51,878 nt of DNA from Myxococcales bacterium (GCA_023248855.1 JAHFDS010000013.1:1-51878), one strand, 5' to 3'. Positions 1-10,085 are shown, counted from the stretch's first letter. Made by a program: numbers and translations. Notes: a model not told the origin generated them from the sequence alone.

Positions 1-2
1 CG

Positions 3-419
3 CCCAAGGCCGGGGAGCCCGCGCGGGGGCCCGACCTCGCCAAGCGCGCGCCCGCCCACGCCGCTTCGCCGGGCGCCTCGGCGACCGCAGAGCCCGGCGT
101 GTCGCTCGACAAGGAGGTCATCCGCACGGGCATCATCGAGATCGTGCCCAAGGTCAAGCATTGCTACGAGGAGGGCCTAGTGCGCGACCCGTCCCTCAAG
201 GGTCGCCTGGTGGTCGAGTTCGTGATCGCCGCGCAAGAAGGGCAGGGGCGCATCACGACCGCGGAGGTGCAGTCGGGCGAAGACGACGACGAGTTCATGA
301 ACGCGCCGCTCACCGCGCAGTGCGTGCTCCAGGCGCTGGGCGAGGCGCGTTTCCCACCGCCGGAGGGCGGCGGCGTCGTGCACGTCACCTATCCTTTCAC
401 GTTCTCCTCCGAGGAGTGA
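3..419 (+). CDS. AgmX/PglI-type C-terminal domain protein (5'-truncated by window edge)
   Basis: The reading frame is open to the left edge, so only the last ~138 residues are visible. An Ala/Pro-rich linker is followed by a domain containing [19 protein letters not shown] and VVEFVIA. This is the signature of the AgmX/PglI C-terminal domain found at the ends of many myxobacterial adventurous-gliding and envelope proteins, which resembles a TonB C-terminal domain. A GTG at 99 could be an internal start, but the upstream linker has the composition expected of these proteins, so I treat the gene as longer. The domain probably sits in the periplasm and binds a partner. The full protein's function cannot be told from this fragment. 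Confidence 0.8.
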   Translation, partial: PKAGEPARGPDLAKRAPAHAASPGASATAEPGVSLDKEVIRTGIIEIVPKVKHCYEEGLVRDPSLKGRLVVEFVIAAQEGQGRITTAEVQSGEDDDEFMNAPLTAQCVLQALGEARFPPPEGGGVVHVTYPFTFSSEE

Positions 420-465
420 CGACCCGCCCCTTGCCGCCAGACGACGGTCCGGCCAGGATGGGCGC

Positions 466-1409
<944 letters not shown>

Positions 1410-1413
<4 letters not shown>

Positions 1414-1733
1414 CGATCCCTTCGGATCCGCTCTTTGCCGTGGAGGTCCTGCGCGTGCTCGTGCAGATCGCGTTCGCCAACGACGAGATCTCCCCGGCCG
1501 AGTCGGTCGCGATCCTGGGCCAGGCGCGCGCGCGCGGAGTGTCCGCCGCCGAGGTGGGGCGGCTCGAGGCCGCGCTCGCCGGCAAGGGCCCACCACCGGC
1601 GCCCGACCTCGGGATGCTGCGCCTGCACCGCGAGGAGGTCCTCACGCTGGCGCGCGAGCTCGCCGCCCTCGACGGCCAGGACGAGCCCGAGGGGCAGATG
1701 GTGATGCTGCTCGAAGAGCTGCTCGGAGGGTAG
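1410..1733 (+). CDS. TerB-like helical protein
   Basis: A 107-residue acidic, all-helical protein. It starts at a GTG that overlaps the preceding TGA (GTGA), typical of translational coupling. The N-terminal half, with [10 protein letters not shown] and a following helix pair, resembles the TerB/DjlA tellurite-resistance fold, in which acidic residues bind a divalent metal. No signal peptide or membrane segment is present. The coupling with a CobW GTPase makes a metal-related role plausible, but the family assignment rests on weak local similarity. Confidence 0.6.
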
Positions 1734-1738
1734 GCGGG

Positions 1739-2440
1739 ATGGACGCGTTTCTCCAGTGGCTACGAACCCGCGGCATCGGCGAGAGCTTTCACGAGCTCTA
1801 CCGGCGCGGCGCGGAGCATCTGCAGGCGCTCGCGGGACCGGGACAGCCGGTCGGTCCCGAGCACATCGAGGCGGCGCTCGAGCACGGGCGCGCCCAGGGC
1901 ATGGCCGAGCGCTCGCTCGGCAACTTGCGCACGATCGGCGCGGCGCTCATCGAGTACCAGAGCACGCAGCCGGCGCGCGTGCCGGGACGGCGCTGCGTGC
2001 TGGTGATCGAGCGGGACGACATGGTGGGCTTCGATCTCGAGCAGGAGCTGTCGACCGGGTTCGAGGTCCTGTTTGCGCGCCACCTCGGACAAGCATGGGC
2101 GCTGCTCGACGAGCGCGACGCCGACGTCTGCGCGATCGTGAGCGACATGCTCGTGCCGATGTCCGACGAGCTCAAGACCGGCCCCGGCGCGCGGGCGAGC
2201 TTCCAGCGTCCGCAGGCCCTGTGGGAGCGTGTGCCGACCGCGGTGCGGGTGATCGTCTCGGCCAGCGACGAGAGCAAGGGAAACGCGAGCGTGACCGGCA
2301 TGTCCACCCTCACCAACGCGCACGCGGTGCTGCCGAGGCCCTGGCCGCCGGGAGCGGTCCAGCAGGCCGTCGCGGACGCGCTCGCGGGCAACCCCCAGAA
2401 CGCGATGATGAAGGCGCCCCGTCCGCCGTCACGCGGCTGA
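1739..2440 (+). CDS. Receiver-like domain protein with N-terminal helical region
   Basis: A 233-residue soluble protein starting 5 nt after the previous stop, so probably the last gene of a CobW/TerB-like operon. Residues 1-75 are helical and unassigned. From about residue 82 (RCVLVIERDD) the order of elements is that of a response-regulator receiver: an acidic pair at the first strand and a candidate phospho-acceptor in IVSDMLVPM. There is an unusually long insertion after the acceptor. No output domain follows. It may be a single-domain signalling protein, or a receiver-fold protein that is not phosphorylated. Confidence 0.6.
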   Translation: MDAFLQWLRTRGIGESFHELYRRGAEHLQALAGPGQPVGPEHIEAALEHGRAQGMAERSLGNLRTIGAALIEYQSTQPARVPGRRCVLVIERDDMVGFDLEQELSTGFEVLFARHLGQAWALLDERDADVCAIVSDMLVPMSDELKTGPGARASFQRPQALWERVPTAVRVIVSASDESKGNASVTGMSTLTNAHAVLPRPWPPGAVQQAVADALAGNPQNAMMKAPRPPSRG

Positions 2441-2464
2441 TCACCCACGCGGGATGGCGGACCC

Positions 2465-3598
2465 TCAGCCCGCCCGGCGCAGCTCCACGAGCTCGCCGAT
2501 CCCGCGCCGCAAGGCGGCCAGGACCATCCGCTCGAAGTGGCCGATGCGCACCTCGAGCTGCCGGCCGTGCAGGCCCGGCGGCAGCCGCTCGCTCGCCGGC
2601 AAGCCCTCCTGCACGCGGGTGACGACCGCGATGTCCTGCCGGTTCGTGCGATCGAACGACTGCTCGCGAAACCCCCGCAGCGCGCGCGCGGGCGCGTCGT
2701 CGGGATCGAAGCTGCGCGCGACGAGGCGCATGCGATCGGGCGCGAGGGGGTCGATGCGCAGGTAGGAGAAGTCGCCCGGCGTGATGACCGGGATGAGGTT
2801 CGGCAGCACGTGGCCGAAGCGGATGCACGGATCGGCCGGACCGCCGCCGGCGACCACCATCTGCGCCAGCTGGGCGCTGACCGGCGCCAGGGTGTAGCTC
2901 GAGTGCGCCTCGAGCACGTTCTCGGCGCCGCTGCCGACCGGCGCGACCAGATCCGCGAGGACGTCGTGGACGAACTGCACGTGGTAGCCGTCCTGGCCGT
3001 TTTCGACATACAGCTTCCAGTTGACGGGCACGTCGTAGGCGAATCTGAAGGCCGGCTTCATCTCGGCGGCGGCGACCTCGGTGAGCGCTTCGCACAGCTG
3101 CCCGGCCCACTCGGTGAACGCCGGGGCCGCCGGGTCCAGGCATCCGAACACCAGAGGGCCCGCCGTCGCGACGCGGATCGGGGCGAGGCCCCGCCCGTCG
3201 GCGCGGCAGTCGAACTCCTCGCGGTGCGGCACCCCGGCGAGCGCACCGTCGGTGCGATAGCTCCACGCGTGATAGGGGCATTTGAGCGTCTGGCCGCAGT
3301 TGCCCGTACCCTCGGCGAGCATCGCGCCGCGATGCCGGCACGCATTGAGAAATCCGCGCAACGCACCGTCGTGTCCGCGCAGGAGCACGACCGGCACGCG
3401 CCCGATGCGCGACGCCACGAAGGCGCCGGGGCTCGCGAGCTCGGGCAGGTCCGCGACGTGGACCCAGCTCTTCTCGAAGACGTGCTCGAGCTCCGCCTCG
3501 AAGAACGTGGCGGAGCGGAACGCCCCGGCCGGCAGCGCCTCACCTTCGGGGCGGTCTCGGAGATCGACGCCGTCCACGCTCATGACTGGATGCGACAT
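2465..3598 (-). CDS. Rieske non-heme iron oxygenase, alpha subunit
   Basis: A 377-residue ring-hydroxylating-type oxygenase. The N-terminal Rieske [2Fe-2S] ligands are visible as NACRH and, after 17 residues, CPYHAWSY. The C-terminal catalytic domain has the mononuclear-iron motif NGQDGYHVQFVHD. Such enzymes hydroxylate or demethylate aromatic or quaternary-amine substrates with electrons from a separate reductase, and none is encoded nearby. The ATG at 3598 was chosen because AAGGAG lies just upstream. It lies inside the end of the tetR gene (59-nt overlap), so the two are likely co-transcribed. The substrate is unknown. Confidence 0.88.
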   Translation of the reverse strand: MSHPVMSVDGVDLRDRPEGEALPAGAFRSATFFEAELEHVFEKSWVHVADLPELASPGAFVASRIGRVPVVLLRGHDGALRGFLNACRHRGAMLAEGTGNCGQTLKCPYHAWSYRTDGALAGVPHREEFDCRADGRGLAPIRVATAGPLVFGCLDPAAPAFTEWAGQLCEALTEVAAAEMKPAFRFAYDVPVNWKLYVENGQDGYHVQFVHDVLADLVAPVGSGAENVLEAHSSYTLAPVSAQLAQMVVAGGGPADPCIRFGHVLPNLIPVITPGDFSYLRIDPLAPDRMRLVARSFDPDDAPARALRGFREQSFDRTNRQDIAVVTRVQEGLPASERLPPGLHGRQLEVRIGHFERMVLAALRRGIGELVELRRAG

Positions 3599-4250
3599 GG
3601 GAGAGCTCCTTTTGTTGGTCCCGGACCAGACGTTCGAGGCGAGTCCGCGCCCGGCCGCGCGCGAACCCGAGCAGGATGAGAGCATTTCCGACGCCCGTGG
3701 CGGCCTCGAGGCCGGCGTCGTCGAGCTCGCCCATCGCCCATCCGATGAGGTTCGCGACGAAGAGCGTGTACATCGTGCGCGCCACCGCGCGCGGATCGGC
3801 CCAGGGCTCGAGGTCGCCCTCGGCCTGGCCGCCCGCGAGGAGCGCGCTCATGAGCGCCACGTTGCGCTCGTCCATCACGCGACGCACCGCTCGCGCCTCC
3901 TCGGAGGTCAGGAACAGGTGCACGAGCTCACGCGTGTAGCCCGGCGCCTCGAGCAGCACGCGGTGCCCCGCCGCGCACAGGGCCTGGGCGCGCTCGACCA
4001 CGGTCTCGCCGAGGGGCGCCGTGGCGAGCGCGCGCGCGACGTCCGAGAGCTGCGCCTCCATGAGCGCCGACAGCAGCTGGGGCTTGCCGCCGATGAGGTT
4101 GTAGACGGTCGGCACCGAGACGCGGGCCTCGGCCGCCAGCTCGCGCATGCCGAGCCGCTCCCAGCCGCCCCGGGCGATCAGCCGACGCGCTGCCGCGAGG
4201 ATGCGCTGCCGGCGCTCGGCCTTGTGCTCCTCGAAGAGATTCTTGAACAC
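3540..4250 (-). CDS. TetR-family transcriptional regulator
   Basis: A 236-residue repressor-type protein. The N-terminal helix-turn-helix covers about residues 15-60, including RILAAARRLIARGG and VSVPTVYNLIGGK, the classic TetR recognition region. The rest is the helical ligand-binding and dimer domain, with a basic C-terminal tail. The start is GTG, because an in-frame TAG lies four codons upstream. The start codon overlaps an inverted repeat that is a likely autoregulatory operator. It is upstream of and overlapping the Rieske oxygenase gene and divergent from the DUF6986 gene, so it probably controls one or both. Confidence 0.88.
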   Translation of the reverse strand: MFKNLFEEHKAERRQRILAAARRLIARGGWERLGMRELAAEARVSVPTVYNLIGGKPQLLSALMEAQLSDVARALATAPLGETVVERAQALCAAGHRVLLEAPGYTRELVHLFLTSEEARAVRRVMDERNVALMSALLAGGQAEGDLEPWADPRAVARTMYTLFVANLIGWAMGELDDAGLEAATGVGNALILLGFARGRARTRLERLVRDQQKELSHVASSHERGRRRSPRPPRR

Positions 4251-4271
4251 GTTTAAAATCTATATCGTGTT
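4246..4271. promoter_or_regulatory. Candidate TetR operator (AACACG-N14-CGTGTT)
   Basis: Perfect 6-bp inverted arms are separated by an AT-rich 14-bp spacer (TTTAAAATCTATAT) in otherwise GC-rich DNA. The repeat overlaps the GTG of the tetR gene and lies 64 bp before the divergent DUF6986 gene. Its size and position fit a TetR dimer operator that also covers the promoter. No binding data exist here. Confidence 0.5.
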
Positions 4272-4334
4272 AAGGAGGAAGGCAAGGGCTGCGCGAGGGG
4301 GCTTCGGGCCACGCTCCCGTCGTACACTCCCGGC

Positions 4335-5636
4335 ATGCCAACGACCTCACTGCCGCAAGCCGTGCTCTCGGATGCTCTCGGCCGCCTCCAGGGCGCGCAG
4401 GCGGACTTCAACGGGCGCTACCCCGGCGACTCGGGCGCGCGCCAGCCGGTGCACACCGTCTACGGCGGCGCGCACCTGTTCAAGGCCGAGACCTGCCAGA
4501 AGCTGGGCGCGCTCGCGCTCAGGGTGCTCGCCGAGCAGGCGCCGGACGCGGCCACGTTCGCCGAGGCGCTCGGGTTCCCCGCGACGCTGGCGGACACGGT
4601 CTACGAGCGCGTCAAGGAGAAGCTCGGCCGGGAGGCGGTCGAGGACTTCCGCATCGACTTCGAGGACGGCTACGGCAACCGCGCCGACGCCGACGAGGAC
4701 GGGCACGCCGTGCTGGCCGCCCGCGAGGTCGTGCGCGCCCACGCCGCCCGCCTGCTGCCTCCGTTCATCGGCATCCGCATCAAGACCTTGTCGGCCGAGC
4801 TCGGGCCGCGCTCGATCCGCACGCTCGACATCTTCCTGTCGACCCTGGTCGGCGAGCTCGGCGGCCAGCTGCCGAGCGGCTTCGTGGTGACGCTGCCCAA
4901 GATCACGAGCCCCGAGCACGTGCGCGTGCTCGTCACCCTGTTCGACTCGCTCGAGGAAAAACTCGGTCTTCCGGCAGGCACGCTCAAGATGGAGCTCATG
5001 GTCGAGACCACGCAGTGCATCCTCGGCGCCGACGGTGGCTCGATGCTGCCGCGCCTGGTCGACGCCGCCAGGGGCCGCTGCACGGGGGCGCATTTCGGCA
5101 CATACGACTTCACGGCCAGCTCGGACATCACCGCGGCGCACCAACGCATGCGGCATCCCGCATGTGATTTTGCGAAGCACGTCATGAAGATGTCGTTCGC
5201 CGGCACCGGCGTGTGGCTCTCGGACGGCGCCACCAACATCATGCCGGTCGGCAAGGATCGCAAGGTCGTGCACGCGGCGTGGCGCCTGCACGCCGACGAC
5301 GTGCGGCACTCCCTGGTCGGCGGCTTCTACCAGGGCTGGGATCTGCACCCCGGTCAGCTCCCTAGCCGCTACGGCGCGGTCTATGCGTTCTTCCTCGAGG
5401 GCCTGCCCGCCGCGAGCGAGCGGCTGTCGAACTTCGTGTCGAAATCAGCCCAGGCCACGCTGGTCGGCGATGTCTTCGACGACGCCGCGACCGGCCAGGG
5501 CCTGCTGAACTTCTTCCTGCGCGGCATCAGCTGCGGGGCCATCCGAGAGCAGGAGGCCCTGGCCACGGGCTTGACCCTGGAAGAGGTGCGGAGCAGGAGC
5601 TTCGTCAAGATCATGGAGCGGAGGCGGGCCAAGTGA
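4335..5636 (+). CDS. DUF6986 / HpcH-HpaI aldolase-like protein
   Basis: A 433-residue TIM-barrel protein of the aldolase/citrate-lyase superfamily, of the long form that matches DUF6986. Family landmarks are YGGAHLFKAET near residue 43, FRIDFEDGYGNR near 98-109, a metal-site glutamate in KMELMVETTQ near 218-226 and AHFGTYDFTAS. Some databases label relatives phosphoenolpyruvate kinase or citrate-lyase-like, but I know of no settled reaction, so none is assigned. The ATG follows a short leader downstream of the shared tetR control region. It is cytoplasmic. Divergence from TetR/Rieske suggests participation in the same catabolic response. Confidence 0.8.
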   Translation: MPTTSLPQAVLSDALGRLQGAQADFNGRYPGDSGARQPVHTVYGGAHLFKAETCQKLGALALRVLAEQAPDAATFAEALGFPATLADTVYERVKEKLGREAVEDFRIDFEDGYGNRADADEDGHAVLAAREVVRAHAARLLPPFIGIRIKTLSAELGPRSIRTLDIFLSTLVGELGGQLPSGFVVTLPKITSPEHVRVLVTLFDSLEEKLGLPAGTLKMELMVETTQCILGADGGSMLPRLVDAARGRCTGAHFGTYDFTASSDITAAHQRMRHPACDFAKHVMKMSFAGTGVWLSDGATNIMPVGKDRKVVHAAWRLHADDVRHSLVGGFYQGWDLHPGQLPSRYGAVYAFFLEGLPAASERLSNFVSKSAQATLVGDVFDDAATGQGLLNFFLRGISCGAIREQEALATGLTLEEVRSRSFVKIMERRRAK

Positions 5637-5657
5637 CTGGCCACGGCCTGCAGGAGG

Positions 5658-6248
5658 CTACTTGAAGAGCTCCATGCAATCCGGGACGCCGGGGTCGCGC
5701 TTGAGCGAGACCGGCGTGTACGCGAGGTCGATCCAGATCGGCCACGTCTTGGCGATGCCGAGCGCCTCGACCTGCTCGAGCAGGATCTCGTCGCCTTCGC
5801 GCGTCGCGGTGACGGTCCACGGCTGGCCGATCGGGCGCGCAGTGATCGTGACGACGACGCGCGCGTCGCCCTTCGGCTTGCCGCTGCCGACCTCGCCGAG
5901 GACGCACCAGTAGCCTTCGTGATCGTCCTTGAATGGCAGCGTCGAGCGATCGAGCGCGGCGTACGTCGTGCATTCGATACGGCTGCCGCCGCCGACGGGG
6001 AGCTTGTCACCCTCGACGGGTGGCGCGCCGTCCTTCTTCGAGACGCAGCGGTCCATGAACGCGAACGCTCCGAACGGGTGCGACGCCATGAACTGCACGG
6101 TCTCGTCGTCGCCGGGCAGCGGATCGCCCGAGACGCCATCGGCCTTGCCGCCGAGCGAGCGACCGGTGCCGCCGGCTTGCGGGTCTGCCGGCTCCGCGCC
6201 GCAGCCGAGAGAGAGGGAAAGGAGGAGGCTTGCGAGGATGGTCTTCAT
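5658..6248 (-). CDS. Hypothetical lipoprotein
   Basis: A 196-residue secreted protein with a clear lipoprotein signal: MKTILASLLLSLSLGC, with the lipobox cysteine at residue 16. A Gly/Asp-rich linker follows, then a compact domain with single cysteines in DRCV, IECTT, YWCV and PDCME. The four cysteines of the mature domain could form two disulfides. I do not recognise the domain. It is convergent with the DUF6986 gene (21 nt apart) and is the first of a run of lipoproteins extending to about 20.8 kb. Confidence 0.75.
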   Translation of the reverse strand: MKTILASLLLSLSLGCGAEPADPQAGGTGRSLGGKADGVSGDPLPGDDETVQFMASHPFGAFAFMDRCVSKKDGAPPVEGDKLPVGGGSRIECTTYAALDRSTLPFKDDHEGYWCVLGEVGSGKPKGDARVVVTITARPIGQPWTVTATREGDEILLEQVEALGIAKTWPIWIDLAYTPVSLKRDPGVPDCMELFK

Positions 6249-6486
6249 GCCTCCCTCGCCTATTCACGTCCCGCGCCAGCACGAAGTCCGCGATTCCACG
6301 GACCGTCGTACCTCTGCGCGCATTGGCGCTGCACACACACGTGGCCTCGTGAACACACATGCCTGCTCCCCCACGCACCGACGGCGACTCGGCCCGCCTG
6401 TCCCCGGAGCGCGCGATCGACGCGTTCTTCACCGCGTCGTACGATCGCTGGACTACCGGCCGCTGCCAGCCACAAGGAGAGGTGCG

Positions 6487-7299
6487 ATGGAGATTCCCTA
6501 CAAGGTAAGGCGACTCCGCAAGGGAACCGAACAGGCATGGGTCTACAACAGCGGCGGCGTGGTGCTCTTGTACGACGAAGGCAACGCCGGCGCGATCCAG
6601 GCTGCGGATCCGTTCATCCTTCAGGGCTTCCGTGGGAAAGCCGATCTGGTCGATCCGGTCCTTTGCGACCTTGCCGCGAAGGGCTTACTCGTCGTCTACG
6701 AGCTGTATCAGGACGATGAGATCATGGTCGAGGTTGCCGTGGATGGACCGCCGCTCAGCACGAATGAGATGGGCCATGCGAAGTACCTCGGACCCAGGCA
6801 CACTCGGCTTGAGCTGCCGACCGGGCGCCTCCACATCGCCAGCCACGACACGATCCAGATCGGTCCAAACGAGCCTGGAGGAGATCCCGACGCCGTGGTG
6901 CAGGTGCCGCCCGGCCCCTACGCCGTCAACGTGAGCTGGCTCGACCGAGAATTCAAGGGTGAGGATGGTGACGAGGATGAGCCGAAGTTGCCGAGCGAAT
7001 TCATCGCGCTGACGCCATCTCGGGAGCCCGTCTCGGCGTCTGCCCCGATGGGGATCCTCACCTCATCCCACCCGCGACGAGTATTGGCGCGATGCCCTGG
7101 ACAGCGTCCCTGGCTAGCGGCGGCGCGGACGCGGCAGGTCGTAGCGCTCGAGCAGGGCGACCAGGCGCCGCCTCTTGATGCCGAGCAGGACGGCCGCCTG
7201 CGTCTGGTTCCCGGCGCAGGCCGCGAGGGCGGCGATGATGCGCTCGCGCTCGTCACCGGGGTCCGCCGCCCTCGCCGCTGCGCGCTCCGGCGTCCCTGA
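6487..7299 (+). CDS. Hypothetical protein with probably extended C-terminus
   Basis: The ATG follows an AAGGAG ribosome-binding site at the usual distance. The first ~180 residues look like a compact beta-rich soluble domain ([20 protein letters not shown], then [17 protein letters not shown]) with no signal peptide. After about residue 185 ([10 protein letters not shown]) the composition changes to Arg/Pro-rich low-information sequence. From 7114 it overlaps, antisense, the remnant of a sigma-54 regulator. The natural stop was probably lost and the frame now runs to the next chance stop at 7299. I do not recognise the family. Confidence 0.6.
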   Translation: MEIPYKVRRLRKGTEQAWVYNSGGVVLLYDEGNAGAIQAADPFILQGFRGKADLVDPVLCDLAAKGLLVVYELYQDDEIMVEVAVDGPPLSTNEMGHAKYLGPRHTRLELPTGRLHIASHDTIQIGPNEPGGDPDAVVQVPPGPYAVNVSWLDREFKGEDGDEDEPKLPSEFIALTPSREPVSASAPMGILTSSHPRRVLARCPGQRPWLAAARTRQVVALEQGDQAPPLDAEQDGRLRLVPGAGREGGDDALALVTGVRRPRRCALRRP

Positions 7300-7551
7300 C
7301 GCAGGCGTGCCGGGCCCCGGCGCCGGCGCTGGCGTGCGAGGCGCCGGGATGACCAGGCGCGCGCCCATGCGCTCGCCCGGCAGGTGCTCGGGCTCGATGG
7401 TGTTCCCTGCGCAGAGCAGGACGGCCCGCTCGATGACGTTCTTGAGCTCGCAGATGTTGCCGGGCCAGGGCTCGGCTGCGGGCCCCGCGACGTCGCGGCC
7501 CGTAGCTCCTCGGTCGAGCGGCCGTGCTCCGGGCAACTGGCGACGCTGCAC
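7114..7551 (-). pseudogene. Remnant of a sigma-54-dependent (NtrC-like) regulator
   Basis: Only the C-terminal part of an enhancer-binding protein survives. The end of the AAA+ domain is present as [19 protein letters not shown], followed by an Ala/Pro linker. A Fis-type helix-turn-helix comes last ([29 protein letters not shown]). The Walker motifs, the GAFTGA loop and any sensory domain are absent. Sequence upstream of about 7470 does not continue the domain in any one frame. The remnant abuts the end of the astacin-like gene and is overlapped antisense by the plus-strand gene at 6487. It is unlikely to activate transcription. Confidence 0.7.
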
Positions 7552-7632
7552 ACGTCGCCCGGCCCGAGCCGCGTCTCGAGGTCGGCGGCGAGCGCGGCGG
7601 CCGCGGAAACAGTCCGCGTGGGCGAGGAAGAG

Positions 7633-9279
7633 CTACCAGTAGTAGTCGAACGTCTGATTGAGAGCCCAGGGCGACTGGTAGCTGGCACCCGGCACATTGG
7701 CGGGCGGCAAGCAGGAATAGGTGCTGTCGCGGGTGCCGGCGGCGCGGCTGGCCGCGGAGACGTCGAGGCACTTTCGATCGGCCCCGTCGTAGACCGTGAT
7801 CGGGCCCGTGAAGTTCCACTTCTGATCCGCGGTGAGGGTGCAAGGCATGGTCATGAGCGACGTGCCGTCGATGGGCGGCGTCCACCCGTTGAGATCACGA
7901 CCGACCACCGTCAGACACTGGTCGATGCCGCCCAGCAAACTGTTGATATTGATGATCTGGCCGTCACCCTCGAGGCGCCACCTCTGGGTCTGCGTCTGCC
8001 CTGTGGGATCGCAGGTATTGACCTTGGCGCTCAAGCTGAAGACGTCGAGCGAGGCCTCGAGACACAGTCCGTTCTGCGCGACGATGTGACCCTCCCGGCT
8101 GCCGGTCGAGGTCTTGAGCGGCACGAACGTCCACTTCTGGTTCGGTGCATTCTTGCCGAGGCAGCTCCAGATCTCGGCCTGGTTGCCACTCGTGGCGGCA
8201 TGGCTCTGGAGGCATTTTCCACCCAGCCCGCGGATCTCGACCTCCTGCATCTTCCACTTCTCGTTCTCCGCCGGACCCACGCAGTCGTAGAGCTCGACGA
8301 TGCCGCCGTTGGCGCGGTTGCCTCGGTAGACGTCGAGGCAGCGGCCGCCATCATTGAGGAAGTGGCTCTGCATCCCGGAGCCGTCATCGATCAGCTTCCA
8401 GCCCTGTGACTGGCTGCCGTCGCAGTCGGTGTCGAGGATCGCAGTGCCGTTCGCATTCCAGGGCCGGGGGAACCTGGGCGCCACGGGGCCGAGCAACGGT
8501 GGGTGCCGGGCCGTCAAGCACTTCGAGCCGACGCCCACGATCGAGCCTCGTCGCTTGCGTCCGTAGAGCTGCTGCACCGCCTCGATGTCGCCCGGAGAGA
8601 GCTCTCCATTGTTGTTGTACTTGATGTTGCAGTAGTTCATCACCGAGCTGTCGTCCCAGGGCCCGATCTGGTCGCTGTTGCTGGGATTCGGATCGCGCGG
8701 CTGGACGCACGACGCGGGGTTGTCGGGGCGATCCTGCTCGTGCCGGAAGCCGAGCGCGTGGCCGAACTCGTGGACGGCGATGGAGCGGATGCACGACTCG
8801 AGCGCGGCGGGCGAGACGTTGCAGGCGGCGAAGTCGGTGCTGAGTGGCGCGGTGTTGAAGCGGAAGTTGAGCTTCATGCCGCTCAGCACGCCCTTGACGC
8901 TGGTGCCGATGAGCGATTCGGGCCAGTAGTCCGCGGCGATGATGCGGATGCCCGGGAACACCGCTGAGGAGCCGGCAGACGGACAGCGCTTCCAGCCGGT
9001 GAAGGTGATGTTGGTGTATCGCTGCCAGGTGTCTTCGACGGCCTCCTGGACGAATCGCCGTGCGTCCCTCTCCGAGTCCACCAGCGCCTGCTCCCAGCAC
9101 ACTGGAATCTCCGTCGTGCTGCTGGCCGACGTGGGCCACTTCAGGTCGCGGCGCACGTACAGGTCTTCGCCGCGCTCCTCGATGGGCTCGTCCAAGGCCG
9201 CCTGATCCCCGCCGCACCCCGCCGCCCAGGAGAGCGCGACCACACCGCCAATCAGTCCACAGATATCGATTCGGTTCAT
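7633..9279 (-). CDS. Astacin-like (M12A) metalloprotease with ricin-type lectin repeats, lipoprotein
   Basis: About 548 residues. An N-terminal lipoprotein signal ends at AAGC. A metzincin catalytic domain follows with the full zinc motif HEFGHALGFRHE and a Met-turn SVMNYC, both as in astacins. From about residue 250 to the end come several ricin-B-like beta-trefoil repeats, each with CL(D/T/Q) and Q-x-W motifs (QGWKL, QKWTF, QRWRL, QKWNF). It probably digests protein at a carbohydrate-bearing surface, either anchored to the outer membrane or released. The ATG at 9279 was chosen over one nine codons upstream because it begins the signal peptide and follows AGAGG. A long leader region precedes it. 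Confidence 0.87.
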   Translation of the reverse strand: MNRIDICGLIGGVVALSWAAGCGGDQAALDEPIEERGEDLYVRRDLKWPTSASSTTEIPVCWEQALVDSERDARRFVQEAVEDTWQRYTNITFTGWKRCPSAGSSAVFPGIRIIAADYWPESLIGTSVKGVLSGMKLNFRFNTAPLSTDFAACNVSPAALESCIRSIAVHEFGHALGFRHEQDRPDNPASCVQPRDPNPSNSDQIGPWDDSSVMNYCNIKYNNNGELSPGDIEAVQQLYGRKRRGSIVGVGSKCLTARHPPLLGPVAPRFPRPWNANGTAILDTDCDGSQSQGWKLIDDGSGMQSHFLNDGGRCLDVYRGNRANGGIVELYDCVGPAENEKWKMQEVEIRGLGGKCLQSHAATSGNQAEIWSCLGKNAPNQKWTFVPLKTSTGSREGHIVAQNGLCLEASLDVFSLSAKVNTCDPTGQTQTQRWRLEGDGQIININSLLGGIDQCLTVVGRDLNGWTPPIDGTSLMTMPCTLTADQKWNFTGPITVYDGADRKCLDVSAASRAAGTRDSTYSCLPPANVPGASYQSPWALNQTFDYYW

Positions 9280-9582
9280 CCTCTTGTCTCTTTCTCGCCC
9301 ATGCAAGGTGGTTCATCCAGCGGCGCCCTCGGGGCGGGGGGCCCGGCGGTTCGATGCGTGCGAGCTCACTCCGGTGTCGGCCGGTGGTCGACCGAGACCG
9401 GGCGGGTGCACATCTCCTGAGCGGAGCTGGGCGAAAACCTTCCCGCGAGGCATGCGAATCGTGTTCGTGGGCGCGAGAAATTTCAGCCGGAGGTGTTTCT
9501 TGTGGGAAGGATGGCGGGGGCGTCCGTACACAGAGGAGGGCGTACGGCGTCGGAGCGGGCGGAGAAGCCGGGAGGGCAGTGA
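9280..9582. other. Intergenic region upstream of the astacin-like gene
   Basis: 303 bp without a convincing gene. It must hold the promoter of the minus-strand protease gene and the 3' end of the small lipoprotein gene at 9583. The open frames here are GC-driven and show no signal peptide, ribosome-binding site or recognisable domain. I see no strong inverted repeat. Confidence 0.5.
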
Positions 9583-10065
9583 TCAGTTGAGGTTGACGGC
9601 TTTCGGACAGGTGATCTGCTTGCACTTCATCGAGCCATCGGACTGGAAGCTGCACCGTAGACAGAAGGGCCCATCATCGGCGTCCGGCAGCGCCGCAGCC
9701 CGCGGCCCATGGCCGCCCGGCACTGCGGAGGGTTCCATCATCCAGGCATGGACGAGCGCTTCGACTCGCTCGGGACCACCCGAAAGGAGCCAGCTCGCCA
9801 GCACGTGGCCCTCGCTGTCGAGCAATCGGGCGGACACGCGCGAAGGCTGATCGCCTTCGACCACGCCCAGGGCCTCGAGCTGGACGGGCAGCTGGCTCGA
9901 CATCGGATCGGCGCCCGACAGCTCGAGATGCGCGATCACTCGGCCCTCGCCGAGGAGCTCGAGCACGGTCGATTCCACGGCCACGGGCGGCGGCGCGTTC
10001 GACTCGGGACCGCACCCGAGGGCGCAAAGCGCCAGAACGGACAGACTCCAGAGAGCTCTCTTCAT
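9583..10065 (-). CDS. Small lipoprotein with four-cysteine tail (paralogue 1)
   Basis: 160 residues. ATG at 10065 with AGGAAG upstream. The signal peptide ends in LALCALGC. A low-complexity middle domain follows. The C-terminal tail has the pattern CLRC-x9-C-x3-TCP (FCLRCSFQSDGSMKCKQITC). The same tail pattern occurs in the next two genes upstream. The cysteines could hold two disulfides or a metal in the envelope. The function is unknown and no known domain is visible in the middle part. Confidence 0.72.
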   Translation of the reverse strand: MKRALWSLSVLALCALGCGPESNAPPPVAVESTVLELLGEGRVIAHLELSGADPMSSQLPVQLEALGVVEGDQPSRVSARLLDSEGHVLASWLLSGGPERVEALVHAWMMEPSAVPGGHGPRAAALPDADDGPFCLRCSFQSDGSMKCKQITCPKAVNLN

Positions 10066-10085
10066 GGTCTTCCTCACCGCGTCGT

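Noticed and set aside
6359-6508. Short plus-strand ORF of 49 codons before the gene at 6487
   Set aside because: Codon pattern looks plausible for a while (ERAIDAFFTASYDRW), but it has no ribosome-binding site and overlaps the start of a better-supported gene. It may be a fragment of a lost gene.
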